The notes under the pieces were generated by a model. That model was not told the DNA's origin, did no database searches, and was given only the letters and a program-made list of their open reading frames with translations. Of a stretch of 64,000 bases of DNA, positions 29,826 to 39,223 are shown piece after piece. The position numbers and the translations under genes were made by a program. The stretch lies in assembly GCF_030363035.1 (NCBI RefSeq), contig NZ_JAUCMN010000004.1, forward strand, positions 124,001 through 188,000, given 5' to 3'. Positions within the stretch are counted from its first letter, which is position 1; the number at the start of each line of letters is the position of its first letter. Source of the stretch: Curtobacterium caseinilyticum (GTDB lineage Bacteria; Actinomycetota; Actinomycetes; Actinomycetales; Microbacteriaceae).

Positions 29826-30518
29826 TTGGCTCGACCAGCAACACCGGCGAAGGTCAGTGTCCGCGCGATCGCGGCACTGGCCTTCGCCGCTGTCGTCGTG
29901 GTGGCGCTCGACCAGGGCGTCAAGGCGCTCGTCGTCGCCCAGCTGCCGTACGGCCAGGTCGTCCCGGTCCTCGGTGACGCGCTGCAGCTGCTGTACGTCC
30001 GGAACCCCGGGGCAGCGTTCTCGTTCGCGGTGAACATGACGTGGGTGTTCTCGATCGTCTCGACGGCCGTGGTCGTCGGCATCGTCGTCTTCGCCCGGCG
30101 CATCCGCTCGATGTGGTGGGCGATCGTGCTCGGCATGCTGCTGGGCGGCGCGCTCGGCAACCTGCTCGACCGGCTGTTCCGTGAGCCGGGGTTCGGCCGC
30201 GGTCACGTGGTGGACTTCATCTCGACGCCGTGGATGATGCCGGCGATCTACAACATCGCGGACGCGTTCATCTGCGTCAGCATGGTCGTCTTCGTCCTGC
30301 TCGTGATCATCGGGGTGAACCTCGACGGCTCACGTGCCCTCTCGGCGAAGCAGCAGCGCGCTGCCGACGCTGCGGCACGCAGCGACGGGGGAGCGACCAC
30401 CGGCTTCGAGCAGGCCGACGCTGACGACGTGGGTCGTGCCTCCCGTCCGGCCACCGCGCAGCCCGACCCGCGTGCGCCGCGCGACGGCCGCGACGTCCTC
30501 GGACACGACGCGACGTGA
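29826..30518 (+). CDS. lspA: Lipoprotein signal peptidase (signal peptidase II)
   Basis: Membrane aspartyl protease that cleaves prolipoproteins before the lipid-modified cysteine. The 230-residue protein has four membrane segments and catalytic aspartates D115 (GNLLDR) and D146 (NIADAF). The C-terminal tail of about 60 residues is hydrophilic and absent from short family members; part of it is encoded by a right arm of the dispersed palindrome (30435-30450). TTG 29826 starts 2 nt after the divIVA stop. The gene overlaps the next by 4 bp. Confidence 0.93.
   Translation: MARPATPAKVSVRAIAALAFAAVVVVALDQGVKALVVAQLPYGQVVPVLGDALQLLYVRNPGAAFSFAVNMTWVFSIVSTAVVVGIVVFARRIRSMWWAIVLGMLLGGALGNLLDRLFREPGFGRGHVVDFISTPWMMPAIYNIADAFICVSMVVFVLLVIIGVNLDGSRALSAKQQRAADAAARSDGGATTGFEQADADDVGRASRPATAQPDPRAPRDGRDVLGHDAT
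30435..30450 (+). repeat. Half-element of the GACGGGAGGC family inside lspA
   Basis: CGTGCCTCCCGTCCGG equals the right arm of the intergenic elements near 10671 and 36290 and encodes RASRP in the hydrophilic tail of LspA. The matching left arm is not present nearby. Confidence 0.5.
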
Positions 30519-31444
30519 GCGAGCAGCGGTCCCTCCCGGTCCCCGACGGGCTCGCCGGCGAGCGTGTCGACGCCGCCATCGCGAAGCTCCTGGGGTTCTC
30601 GCGGTCGTTCGCGGCCGAGGTCGTCGCCGCGGGCGGCGTCCGGGTCGACGGCGTCGAGGTCGGCAAGTCCGACCGCCTGCACGCCGATGCGTGGCTCGAG
30701 GTCGAGTGGTCGCCGAAGGAGCCACCGCGCATCGTGCCGGTCGAGGTGCCCGGGATGCGCATCGTGCACGACGACGAGGACATCGTCGTCGTGGACAAGC
30801 CGATCGGTGTCGCAGCGCACCCGTCTCCCGGGTGGGACGGTCCGACGGTGCCCGGTGGACTCGCGGCCGCGGGCTTCACCATCGCCACGTCCGGAGCCGC
30901 CGAGCGCGCGGGCATCGTGCACCGGCTGGACGTCGGCACGTCCGGGCTCATGGTCGTCGCCAAGACCGAGCTCGCGTACACGCAGCTCAAGCGCGCCTTC
31001 AAGGACCGCACGGTCGAGAAGGTCTACCACGCGCTCGCGCAGGGCCACCCGGACCCGACGGCCGGGACGATCGACGCCCCCATCGGGCGGCACCCGTCGA
31101 GTGACTGGAAGTTCGCGGTCACGGCGGACGGCAAGCCGAGCGTGACGCACTACGAGACGCTCGAGGCCTTCCGGTCGGCGACCCTGCTCGAGGTGCACCT
31201 GGAGACCGGGCGCACCCACCAGATCCGCGTGCACATGGCGGCGACCAAGCACCCGCTCGTCGGCGACACGATGTACGGCGCCGACCCGGTGCTCGCGAAC
31301 GAGCTCGGGCTGACGCGGCAGTGGCTCGACGCGGTCCGGTTGGCGTTCGAGCACCCGCGCACGGGGGAGTGGGTCACGTTCGAGGCGTCCTACCCCGACG
31401 ACCTGCAGCTGGCGCTCGACCGCATCCGCGCCGCGTCCGCGTAG
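30515..31444 (+). CDS. RluA/RluD-family pseudouridine synthase
   Basis: Isomerises specific uridines in 23S rRNA. The 309-residue protein has an N-terminal S4 domain ([29 protein letters not shown] is its core, about 14-48) and the catalytic motif [10 protein letters not shown], whose aspartate is the nucleophile, plus [13 protein letters not shown] 30515 overlaps the lspA stop. The lspA-rluD-dnaE order also occurs in mycobacteria (Rv1539, Rv1540, Rv1547). Confidence 0.92.
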   Translation: MSEQRSLPVPDGLAGERVDAAIAKLLGFSRSFAAEVVAAGGVRVDGVEVGKSDRLHADAWLEVEWSPKEPPRIVPVEVPGMRIVHDDEDIVVVDKPIGVAAHPSPGWDGPTVPGGLAAAGFTIATSGAAERAGIVHRLDVGTSGLMVVAKTELAYTQLKRAFKDRTVEKVYHALAQGHPDPTAGTIDAPIGRHPSSDWKFAVTADGKPSVTHYETLEAFRSATLLEVHLETGRTHQIRVHMAATKHPLVGDTMYGADPVLANELGLTRQWLDAVRLAFEHPRTGEWVTFEASYPDDLQLALDRIRAASA

Positions 31445-31635
31445 CGCGGGGCGGCGCCGGCGCGGGGCGGGCGCGGCGCGGCGGCGCCGCTGAGGTTCCG
31501 AAACTGTCATCTCTCGGCGCTCTCGGGGCCGTCGCGTGGAACCCCGGCAAGGCCTTTGCGGCGAGTCGTGGAACCTGGAGGGCGACGGTGCCCTTCCCGA
31601 CCCGCTCGCAGCCTGTGGTCCCGGGAGCGGTGGCG

Positions 31636-31675
31636 GACGGGAGGCGCGTGGCGGCACCGCATCGCGCCTCCCGTC
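31636..31675. repeat. GACGGGAGGC-family inverted repeat
   Basis: GACGGGAGGCGCG pairs with CGCGCCTCCCGTC (13 bp) around a 14-nt loop, between two tandem plus-strand genes. Confidence 0.75.
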
Positions 31676-31883
31676 GGCCGGGTGGCAGGCCTGGCGGCGG
31701 GGGTCGCCGAGCGGTTCAGCTCCGTCAAGGACGGCGTCGCCGGGGTCATCGAGCGAGTCGTCTCCGTCACGCGCGGCGGTCTGCGCCGCCGCGCCCCGCC
31801 CGCCGCGCGGAACGCCCACGGCGTGTCCTGCGCGCCCGCACCGGAGACCTCCCGGACACGCGGAGGACGTCGGTGTCGGCGGT

Positions 31884-31889
31884 TAGGCT
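31884..31889 (+). promoter_or_regulatory. -10 box upstream of dnaE
   Basis: TAGGCT fits the -10 pattern 41 nt before GTG 31931, which also has GGAGG at 6 nt. Confidence 0.45.
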
Positions 31890-31930
31890 TGTCCCGCCCC
31901 GCAGCTGTCCCCGTCGAAACCGGAGGTCCC

Positions 31931-34900
31931 GTGTCGGATTCCGACTCCTTCGTCCACCTGCACGTGCACAGCGAGTACTCGATGCTCGACGGCGCGGCCA
32001 GGTTGAACGACCTGGTCGCCGAGACCGCCGCGCAGGGCATGCCGGCCGTCGCGGTCACGGACCACGGCAACATGTTCGGCGCGTTCGAGTTCTGGAAGGC
32101 CGCCAAGGCCGGCGGCGTGAAGCCCATCATCGGGACCGAGGCGTACATCACGCCCCGCACCCACCGCTCGGACAAGACCCGCGTCCGCTGGGGCGACGGT
32201 GGCGGCGACGACGTGTCCGGTTCGGGTGCGTACACGCACATGACGATGTTCGCCGAGAACACGACCGGCATGCACAACCTGTTCCGGCTGTCGAGCCGGG
32301 CGTCGATCGAGGGCTACTACTTCAAGCCCCGCATGGACATCGAGCTCCTCGAGCAGTACCACGAGGGGATCATCGCGACGACGGGCTGCCCCTCCGGCGA
32401 GATCCAGACGCGCCTGCGCCTCGGCCAGTACGACGAGGCGCTCAAGGCAGCGGCGGACTACCGCGACATCTTCGGCAAGGACAACTACTTCGCCGAGATC
32501 ATGGACCACGGGCTCGAGATCGAGCGCCGGGTCATCGAGGACGTCGTCCGCATCTCGAAGGACCTCGGCATCCCGTTGGTCGGCACCAACGACCTGCACT
32601 ACACGCACTCGCACGACGCGAAGTCGCACGCGGCGCTCCTCTGCGTGCAGTCCGGCTCGACGCTGAACGACCCGAACCGCTTCAAGTTCGACGCCGACGA
32701 GTTCTACCTGAAGACCCCGCAGCAGATGCGCCACGTCTTCCGCGACCACCCCGAGGCCTGCGACAACACGCTCCTGATCGCGGAGCGGTGCAACGTCGAG
32801 TTCGACACCGCCGCGAACTACATGCCGAAGTTCCCCGTGCCCGAGGGCGAGACCGAGCACTCGTGGTTCGAGAAGGAGGTCGCGAAGGGCCTGCGGTACC
32901 GGTACCCGGACGGCATCTCGAAGGAGGTCCAGGACCGCGCCGACTACGAGGTCGGGATCATCAACCAGATGGGCTTCCCGGGGTACTTCCTGGTGGTCGC
33001 CGACTTCATCAACTGGTCGAAGAACAACGGCATCCGTGTCGGCCCGGGCCGTGGTTCCGGTGCCGGCTCGATGGTGGCGTACGCGATGCGCATCACCGAC
33101 CTCGACCCGATCCGGCACGGCCTGATCTTCGAGCGCTTCCTCAACCCGGACCGCGTCTCGATGCCCGACTTCGACGTCGACTTCGACGACCGGCGCCGCG
33201 GCGAGGCGATCAAGTACGTCACCGAGAAGTACGGGTCGGAGCGCGTCGCGCAGATCGTCACCTACGGCACGATCAAGGCGAAGCAGGCGCTGAAGGACTC
33301 CTCGCGTGTGCTCGGCTTCCCGTTCGGCATGGGCGAGAAGCTCACGAAGGCGATGCCGCCGCCCGTGATGGGCAAGGACATCCCGCTCACCGGGATCTTC
33401 GACAAGGACCACCCCCGGTACAAGGAGGCGGTCGACGTCCGCACGGTCGTCGAGACCGACCCCGAGGCGAAGACCGTCTTCGACACCGCGCTCGGGCTCG
33501 AGGGCCTGAAGCGCCAGTGGGGCGTGCACGCCGCCGGCGTGATCATGTCGAGCGAGCCGCTCATCGACATCATCCCGGTGATGAAGCGCGAGCAGGACGG
33601 CCAGATCGTCACGCAGTTCGACTACCCGGCAGCGGAGTCGCTCGGCCTGATCAAGATGGACTTCCTGGGCCTCCGGAACCTGACGATCATCAGTGACGCC
33701 CTCGACAACATCAAGACGAACCGCGGGATCGAGCTCGACCTCGAGACCATGGGCCTCGAGGACGAAGCGGCGTACCAGCTGCTGCAGCGCGGTGACACCC
33801 TCGGCGTGTTCCAGCTCGACGGCGGCCCGATGCGCGGCCTGCTCCGGCTCATGAAGCCGGACAACTTCGAGGACATCTCCGCGCTCATCGCCCTGTACCG
33901 ACCGGGGCCGATGGGTGCGAACTCGCACACGAACTACGCGCTCCGCAAGAACGGCGAGCAGCCGATCACGCCGATCCACCCGGAGCTCGAGGAGCCCCTG
34001 CAGGACATCATCGGCACGACCTACGGCCTGATCATCTACCAGGAGCAGGTCATGGCCATCGCGCAGAAGGTCGCCGGGTTCTCGCTCGGTCAGGCGGACA
34101 TCCTCCGCCGCGCGATGGGCAAGAAGAAGAAGTCCGAGCTCGACAAGCAGTACGCCGGCTTCGAGAAGGGCATGCAGGACAACGGCTACTCGGCCGCTGC
34201 GATCAAGACCCTCTGGGACATCCTGCTGCCGTTCTCCGACTACGCCTTCAACAAGGCGCACTCGGCTGCCTACGGCGTGGTGTCGTTCTGGACCGCCTAC
34301 CTCAAGGCGCACTACCCGGCCGAGTACATGGCGGCGCTGCTGACCAGTGTCGGCGACGCCCGTGACAAGCTCGCGCTCTACCTCAACGAGTGCCGCCGCA
34401 TGGGCATCCGGGTGATGCCGCCGGACGTCAACGAGTCCATCGGCTTCTTCGCGGCCGTCGGCGACGACATCCGCTTCGGCATGGGCGCGATCCGCAACGT
34501 CGGCTTCAACGTCGTCGACGACATCGTGAAGGCCCGGACCGAGAAGGGCGCGTTCGAGTCGTTCCACGACTTCCTGCGGAAGATCCCGATCTCGTCGGCG
34601 AACAAGCGGACCGTCGAGTCGCTCATCAAGGCGGGTGCCTTCGACGAGTTCGGCGACACCCGACGGGCGCTCGTCGAGATCCACGAGGGCGCGGTCGAGG
34701 GCGCGGTCAAGGTCAAGCGCGACGAGGCGAACGGCAACGTCGGGTTCGACTTCGACTCGCTGTTCGCCGAGGTCGCCGAGGAGACGCCCGCGGCGGCGCA
34801 GGTCTCGCAGGTGCCGGATCGTCCGGAGTGGTCCAAGCGCGACAAGCTCGCGTTCGAGCGGGACATGCTCGGGCTGTACGTGTCCGACCACCCCCTGGCC

Positions 34901-35464
34901 GGACTCGAGATCGAGCTCGCGAAGCACCAGTCGATCACCATCGCCGACCTGATCGCCGCCGACGACGGCATCGAGGGCGAGACTGTCACGGTCGCCGGAC
35001 TCCTGACGAGCGTGCAGCACCGTGTGGCGAAGTCGAGCGGCAACCCGTACGGCATCGTGCAGATCGAGGACTTCGGCGGCGAGATCGGCGTGATGTTCCT
35101 CGGCAAGACCTACCAGGAGTTCGGGCCGTCGCTCGTCGCGGACTCGATCGTGGTGCTCCGCGGCCGCGTCAACGTCCGTGACGACGGCAAGGCGCTGCAC
35201 GCGGTGAGCATGTTCCAGCCCAACGTCGGCGACGCGATGGGGTCCGGGCCGCTCACGCTGTCCCTGCCGGAGCGGCAGGCGACGACCTCGACGGTCACGG
35301 AGCTGGCGGCGGTGCTCGGGCGACACCAGGGCGAGACCGAGGTGCGCCTCAAGCTGCTGAAGGACGACGTCGCGCGGACGTTCGAGCTGCCGTTCCCGGT
35401 GAACCTGACGCCCGACCTGTTCGGCGAGCTGAAGAGCCTGCTCGGCCCGCGCTGCCTGGTCTGA
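31931..35464 (+). CDS. dnaE: DNA polymerase III alpha subunit
   Basis: Main replicative polymerase. The 1177-residue protein starts with a PHP domain (FVHLHVHSEYSMLDGAARL). Its polymerase core carries catalytic aspartates in MPDFDVDFDD (411-419, with D415 and D417) and the GPGRGSGAGS loop. The C-terminal part contains the tandem HhH region and an OB fold. GTG 31931 has GGAGG immediately upstream and gives a standard N-terminus. Length and layout match DnaE1 of actinobacteria. The next gene begins 1 nt after the stop. Confidence 0.97.
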   Translation: MSDSDSFVHLHVHSEYSMLDGAARLNDLVAETAAQGMPAVAVTDHGNMFGAFEFWKAAKAGGVKPIIGTEAYITPRTHRSDKTRVRWGDGGGDDVSGSGAYTHMTMFAENTTGMHNLFRLSSRASIEGYYFKPRMDIELLEQYHEGIIATTGCPSGEIQTRLRLGQYDEALKAAADYRDIFGKDNYFAEIMDHGLEIERRVIEDVVRISKDLGIPLVGTNDLHYTHSHDAKSHAALLCVQSGSTLNDPNRFKFDADEFYLKTPQQMRHVFRDHPEACDNTLLIAERCNVEFDTAANYMPKFPVPEGETEHSWFEKEVAKGLRYRYPDGISKEVQDRADYEVGIINQMGFPGYFLVVADFINWSKNNGIRVGPGRGSGAGSMVAYAMRITDLDPIRHGLIFERFLNPDRVSMPDFDVDFDDRRRGEAIKYVTEKYGSERVAQIVTYGTIKAKQALKDSSRVLGFPFGMGEKLTKAMPPPVMGKDIPLTGIFDKDHPRYKEAVDVRTVVETDPEAKTVFDTALGLEGLKRQWGVHAAGVIMSSEPLIDIIPVMKREQDGQIVTQFDYPAAESLGLIKMDFLGLRNLTIISDALDNIKTNRGIELDLETMGLEDEAAYQLLQRGDTLGVFQLDGGPMRGLLRLMKPDNFEDISALIALYRPGPMGANSHTNYALRKNGEQPITPIHPELEEPLQDIIGTTYGLIIYQEQVMAIAQKVAGFSLGQADILRRAMGKKKKSELDKQYAGFEKGMQDNGYSAAAIKTLWDILLPFSDYAFNKAHSAAYGVVSFWTAYLKAHYPAEYMAALLTSVGDARDKLALYLNECRRMGIRVMPPDVNESIGFFAAVGDDIRFGMGAIRNVGFNVVDDIVKARTEKGAFESFHDFLRKIPISSANKRTVESLIKAGAFDEFGDTRRALVEIHEGAVEGAVKVKRDEANGNVGFDFDSLFAEVAEETPAAAQVSQVPDRPEWSKRDKLAFERDMLGLYVSDHPLAGLEIELAKHQSITIADLIAADDGIEGETVTVAGLLTSVQHRVAKSSGNPYGIVQIEDFGGEIGVMFLGKTYQEFGPSLVADSIVVLRGRVNVRDDGKALHAVSMFQPNVGDAMGSGPLTLSLPERQATTSTVTELAAVLGRHQGETEVRLKLLKDDVARTFELPFPVNLTPDLFGELKSLLGPRCLV

Positions 35465-35465
35465 C

Positions 35466-36260
35466 GTGGTGCGCACCCGCCCCGACGCCGCGGTCCTGCG
35501 CGCGTTCGGGGTCGGTGCGCACCGGCCGGAGCGCCTGGCCGGGGGTCGTGGGCTGACCTGGCGGGCAGGGCCCGTCGTCCTCCGGCCGCACGACGGCGTG
35601 GTCACCGACTGGCGGTCGGGGGTGCTCGCTGACCTGACGGGGTCGCCCGCGTACCGGGTGCCCCGTCCGGTGGCGACGCTGGACGGCGGATGGCGTGCGG
35701 GCCCGTGGGAGGCCTGGGAGGCGGTCGCGGGACGGGTCGACGAGCGCCGCGTCGGCGAGGTGCTCGCTGCGGGCCGTGCGTTCCAGGACGCGGTCCGGCA
35801 CGTCCCGAGACCGGCGTTCCTCGACGTGCTCGACGACCCGTGGAGCGTGGCCGACCGCATCGCGTGGGGCGAGCGGGCCGCGCCGACCGAGCCGGCACTG
35901 GACCGCCTGGTGGCGGCGTTCCGCCCGGTGGACGCACCGTCGCGACTGGTGCACGGGGACCTGCTCGGCAACGTGCTGTTCGCCGACGGTGCGGCCCCCG
36001 CCGTGATCGACTGGCCGCCCTACTGGCGTCCTGCCGGTGTCGGAGCGGCGATCGCGGTCGCCGACGCGGTCTGTTGGCACGACCTGCCGGTGGCGGAGGC
36101 GCTGGCCCTCGACACCGGCGACGTCGCGTGGCGGCAGCTGCTCGTGCGTGCGCTGGTGTTCCGGATCGCCACCGCGGTCCTGCTCGGCGGGTGGGACGCG
36201 GCGCAGGCGGCGCGGCACGCTCCGCTGGTGCGCGCCGTCACGGAGGACGGCACCGACTGA
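35466..36260 (+). CDS. Aminoglycoside-phosphotransferase-fold protein
   Basis: Predicted cytoplasmic kinase-like protein of 264 residues. The catalytic loop LVHGDLLGNVLF and the metal-binding AVIDWPPYW segment are typical of APH/choline-kinase folds (TIGR02569-like proteins, from memory). The N-terminal nucleotide-binding part is short. The substrate is unknown and drug resistance should not be assumed. GTG 35466 is 1 nt after the dnaE stop, suggesting cotranscription. Confidence 0.72.
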   Translation: MVRTRPDAAVLRAFGVGAHRPERLAGGRGLTWRAGPVVLRPHDGVVTDWRSGVLADLTGSPAYRVPRPVATLDGGWRAGPWEAWEAVAGRVDERRVGEVLAAGRAFQDAVRHVPRPAFLDVLDDPWSVADRIAWGERAAPTEPALDRLVAAFRPVDAPSRLVHGDLLGNVLFADGAAPAVIDWPPYWRPAGVGAAIAVADAVCWHDLPVAEALALDTGDVAWRQLLVRALVFRIATAVLLGGWDAAQAARHAPLVRAVTEDGTD

Positions 36261-36304
36261 CGGACGGGAGGCGCGTGGGTGCGCCGCCACGTGCCTCCCG
36301 TCCG
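36261..36304. repeat. GACGGGAGGC-family inverted repeat; likely bidirectional terminator
   Basis: CGGACGGGAGGC and GCCTCCCGTCCG form the outer stem, with a second stem CGTGG/CCACG inside. It lies between the convergent APH-fold gene and the glycosyltransferase gene ending at 36321. Confidence 0.8.
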
Positions 36305-36320
36305 CCGGTGGGAGCGTCGG

Positions 36321-37769
36321 TCAGCGCGCGACGGTCAGGACGCCGTCCCGCTGCACGATCGTGCCCGAGCGCGGGGTCCAGACGGTGAAGCCGTCGACCT
36401 CGTGCCGGGACAGGTCGGCACCGCGGTCGTCGAGGAAGCGCTCGACCTCGTCGCTCGGTGGGAAGCGGCGGTCGTCGCCGACCACGAGTGCGACGAACGG
36501 ACCGTCGTCCGGCTCCATCGAGCCACGACCGGCGAAGTAGGGCTCGGTCAGTGTCGGGGTCGCGGCGGCGAACAGCACGCCCCCGCGCGCGCGACCGTGA
36601 TCCCGCAGCCACGTGTCGACGACGGCGATGCCGGTCGGACGGGTCTCCGCGATCGTGACGCTCTGCACCGCCGACGGCACCGCGAGTGCGACGACGACCG
36701 CCCCGGCCACGACGACGCCGGTCGGACGGGGCAGGGCCGTCACCAGCCGACCGAGACCGATCGCCGCGACGGCGACGAGGAGCGGCATCCAGGCGGCGTA
36801 GTAGTTGGCGAGCGCGATGTGGGCCACGACCGTGTAGAAGACGACCAGGCAGCCGAGGGCGGTCCCGAGGTACGCGACGAGACGTCCGGGGCGCAGGACC
36901 ACGGCGGCGACGAGCCCGACCAGCAGCGTGACGGTCGTGGCGGCACCGACCCCGTTCCAGAGGAACCAGGCGTTCGCCCACCACGGTGCGAAGGTGTGGA
37001 CGGTACCGGCGATGCTCAGCGGGTGGCCGTGCTCGTTCTGCCCGTCCTGGAACCGCACCATGTACGCGATCGCGGAGCGCATGCCCATCGGTGCGTAGAG
37101 GGCGACCGTGACGAGGACGAACGCGACGAGCCAGGCGACGCCACCGGTCAGGAGGCGACGGGGCTGCCGGAAGAGCAGGGGCAGCAGCACGAAGGCGGGC
37201 AGCAGGACGACGGTCGACACCTTCGTCGTGACGGACATCGCGAAGAGCACGCCGGAGAGGGGTGCGAGCCACCCCCTGCCGGTGCGGATCCAGGCCCACG
37301 CCGTCGCCAGTGCGAGGACGGCGAGGCAGATCATGACGGGGTCGAGCAGGGCGTACCGGTCCACGCGACTGCCGAGGAAGTCGCGCGGTGTCAGCAGCCA
37401 CGCACCGGCCGCCAGGAGACCCGTCCAGTGGCCGCACTCGTTCCGGAGCCACCAGTAGAGGGTCGCGCCGACGACGAGCACGAGCACCGCGACCGCGATC
37501 CGCGGACCGAGGACGCCCTGACCGAGGAGGAGCTGCGCGGCGCCGAACAGGTACTTGCCGGTCGGCGGGTGCTCACGGTTCGCGGCGAAGTCCCCGTGCA
37601 CGTAGGACCAGCCCGCGCGGACGTAGATCGACTCGTCACCGTGGACGTTGTGGCCGAGCAGGTTCCAGGTGCACTGGTAGAGCGCCCAGACGGCGACCAG
37701 GACGAGTGCGGCGAGCCGGGTGGCCCGCGTGTCGAGACGGTGCCGGAGCAGCTGCGGACCCGGTGTCAC
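36321..37769 (-). CDS. Polytopic lipid-linked-sugar glycosyltransferase (GT39/GT83-like)
   Basis: Probable GT-C membrane transferase using polyprenyl-phosphate sugars. The 482-residue protein has about ten hydrophobic segments and, after the first, an acidic loop with HGDESIYVRAGW and NREHPPTGKYL, the catalytic-loop pattern of the PMT/ArnT superfamily (acidic residue and H-P-P). A C-terminal extracytoplasmic domain of about 100 residues follows. GTG 37769 overlaps the stop of the upstream GT2 gene, so it is the third gene of a minus-strand operon. Mannosylation of proteins or glycan decoration are both possible. Confidence 0.78.
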   Translation of the reverse strand: MTPGPQLLRHRLDTRATRLAALVLVAVWALYQCTWNLLGHNVHGDESIYVRAGWSYVHGDFAANREHPPTGKYLFGAAQLLLGQGVLGPRIAVAVLVLVVGATLYWWLRNECGHWTGLLAAGAWLLTPRDFLGSRVDRYALLDPVMICLAVLALATAWAWIRTGRGWLAPLSGVLFAMSVTTKVSTVVLLPAFVLLPLLFRQPRRLLTGGVAWLVAFVLVTVALYAPMGMRSAIAYMVRFQDGQNEHGHPLSIAGTVHTFAPWWANAWFLWNGVGAATTVTLLVGLVAAVVLRPGRLVAYLGTALGCLVVFYTVVAHIALANYYAAWMPLLVAVAAIGLGRLVTALPRPTGVVVAGAVVVALAVPSAVQSVTIAETRPTGIAVVDTWLRDHGRARGGVLFAAATPTLTEPYFAGRGSMEPDDGPFVALVVGDDRRFPPSDEVERFLDDRGADLSRHEVDGFTVWTPRSGTIVQRDGVLTVAR

Positions 37770-39223
37770 GCGCCCCCGCGACCCGTGATGGCGCGGATGC
37801 GAGCCACGATGCGCGGGTTGCGAGCGCCGAAGGTCAGCGCGGTCAGCCGTCGGATCGAGACGGTGGCACGGTGGACGAGCAGTCCGGTGGCCTCGGCGAT
37901 GTCGGAGACCGAGAGCCAGCGAGCGCGGAGGGCGCTCGGGTCGATGTCGTTGCGTGCGGTCTCACGGATGATCCGGACGAGGTGCGCGCCGCCCTTCCAC
38001 GTGGTGCTGCGGTTCTCGAAGCGGCGGAGGATGCGGTCGATGGCGGAGGCACGGTGGTTGGACACCGCGTGGGACCAGCGGGCGTCGTGCGCGACCGGGT
38101 CGACCAGGACCCACCGCGGCGCGTTCGCGTTGAGGGCGGACAGCTGGGGGAACGTCGTCAGCGCGCCGAGGGCGACGGCGACGTCGAAGACCTGGCGCGG
38201 ACGACCGCCGACGGCGATGGTGGCACCGGGGAGCCCGTGTCGTGCGGTGCGGAGCTGCGACCGGGCGACGACCACCGTGACCACGACGTCGTCGGGTGCC
38301 GCCGCGAGCAGGTCGCGCACCCGCGCGATGACGTCGTCGGTCAGCTCCGCCGGCAGGTGCACGGCGACGCGGACGACGTCGTCGTCGGGCAGGAAGGTGT
38401 CGGCGAAGACGTCGACCGCGTCACGGTACCGGGCCAGGAACAACGCGACGGCGCCGGCGTAGAAGGGGTAGCGCTCGAGCAGGATGCGCTCGTGCTCGAG
38501 GCGCAACGACGGACCGCGGTCGCCGCTGAAGCTCGTGGAGCCCGCGTGCAGGACGAGGGCGCGGTTGGCCAGCACCGAGGTGAAGCCCGCCTCGTTGATC
38601 CGGAGGCAGAAGTCGTTCTCCTCGCCGTAGCCCGGCGAGAACACCGGGTCGAACAGCCCGAAGCGGTCCACCATCTCGCGACGGATGAGGAAGCAGAAGC
38701 CCATCGCGACGGGGGAGACCGTGGAGCGGGGGAGCAGGTACTTCGTGCGGCCGTGCAGCTCGCGGGTCCGCCGGGGTGCGAGCGTCGCGCGGGGGTTGCG
38801 GCGGGCGTACGGGAACGAGGCGATGGTGGCGTTGTCACTCCGGGCGCAGACGACGCCGATCGTGTCGTCGGACGCGAGCACCGCGGTCATCTCGTCGAGG
38901 AAGCCCGGCATCGGGATCGTGTCGCTGTTGAGGAGCAGCACGTCGTTGCCCGTGGTGTCGAGGTCGAGCACCGCGCGGTTGCAGTTGCCGACGAAGCCCA
39001 GGTTGGCGGGGTTCCGCGTGTACTCGAAGCCCGGGTGGTCACCGACGAGCTCGAGCACCCGCTGCTCGATCCGGTCGACGTTCGGCCCGACGTCGTTCGC
39101 GAGGAGCACCCGGTCGACGTCGAAGTCGATCGTCTCGAGCAGCGCCTCGATGCAGCGCTCCAGGCCCGGCAGGTCGTCGTAGATCGGGACGACGACGGTG
39201 ACCGGTCGACGATCCCGGCTCAC
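37766..39223 (-). CDS. Glycosyltransferase family 2 protein
   Basis: Cytoplasmic glycosyltransferase, 485 residues, with an N-terminal GT-A domain: VTVVVPIYDDLPGLERCIEAL, NPANLGFVGNCN, the metal-site region LLLNSDT, and the acceptor region GYGEENDFCLR. The C-terminal 170 residues are not recognised. The N-terminal half closely resembles the protein encoded at 54529-56049 (shared ARSDNATIAS block), so the two are paralogues. GTG 39223 overlaps the stop of the GT4 gene. Confidence 0.85.
   Translation of the reverse strand: MSRDRRPVTVVVPIYDDLPGLERCIEALLETIDFDVDRVLLANDVGPNVDRIEQRVLELVGDHPGFEYTRNPANLGFVGNCNRAVLDLDTTGNDVLLLNSDTIPMPGFLDEMTAVLASDDTIGVVCARSDNATIASFPYARRNPRATLAPRRTRELHGRTKYLLPRSTVSPVAMGFCFLIRREMVDRFGLFDPVFSPGYGEENDFCLRINEAGFTSVLANRALVLHAGSTSFSGDRGPSLRLEHERILLERYPFYAGAVALFLARYRDAVDVFADTFLPDDDVVRVAVHLPAELTDDVIARVRDLLAAAPDDVVVTVVVARSQLRTARHGLPGATIAVGGRPRQVFDVAVALGALTTFPQLSALNANAPRWVLVDPVAHDARWSHAVSNHRASAIDRILRRFENRSTTWKGGAHLVRIIRETARNDIDPSALRARWLSVSDIAEATGLLVHRATVSIRRLTALTFGARNPRIVARIRAITGRGGA

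Larger units (their letters stand above)
31445..31930. other. Gene-free gap between pseudouridine synthase gene and dnaE
   Basis: This 486-bp stretch starts with a very GC-rich run of GGCGCC-type blocks that can fold into hairpins and may end transcription of the upstream operon. It then holds a palindromic family element (31636-31675) and the dnaE promoter. An open frame in phase with dnaE runs through part of it but shows no protein-like sequence. Confidence 0.7.

Noticed and set aside
31556-31930. N-terminal extension of DnaE by 125 residues
   Set aside because: The extension crosses a palindrome and lacks protein-like character; GTG 31931 has GGAGG and gives the normal DnaE start.
31883-35971. 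1362-residue open frame opposite dnaE
   Set aside because: It is antisense to a clear polymerase gene and has the composition of a high-GC shadow frame (Arg, Val, Asp, His-rich) without domains.
35466-36260. Antibiotic resistance gene
   Set aside because: The APH fold alone does not indicate drug phosphorylation; the gene sits next to dnaE and is probably a housekeeping or small-molecule kinase.
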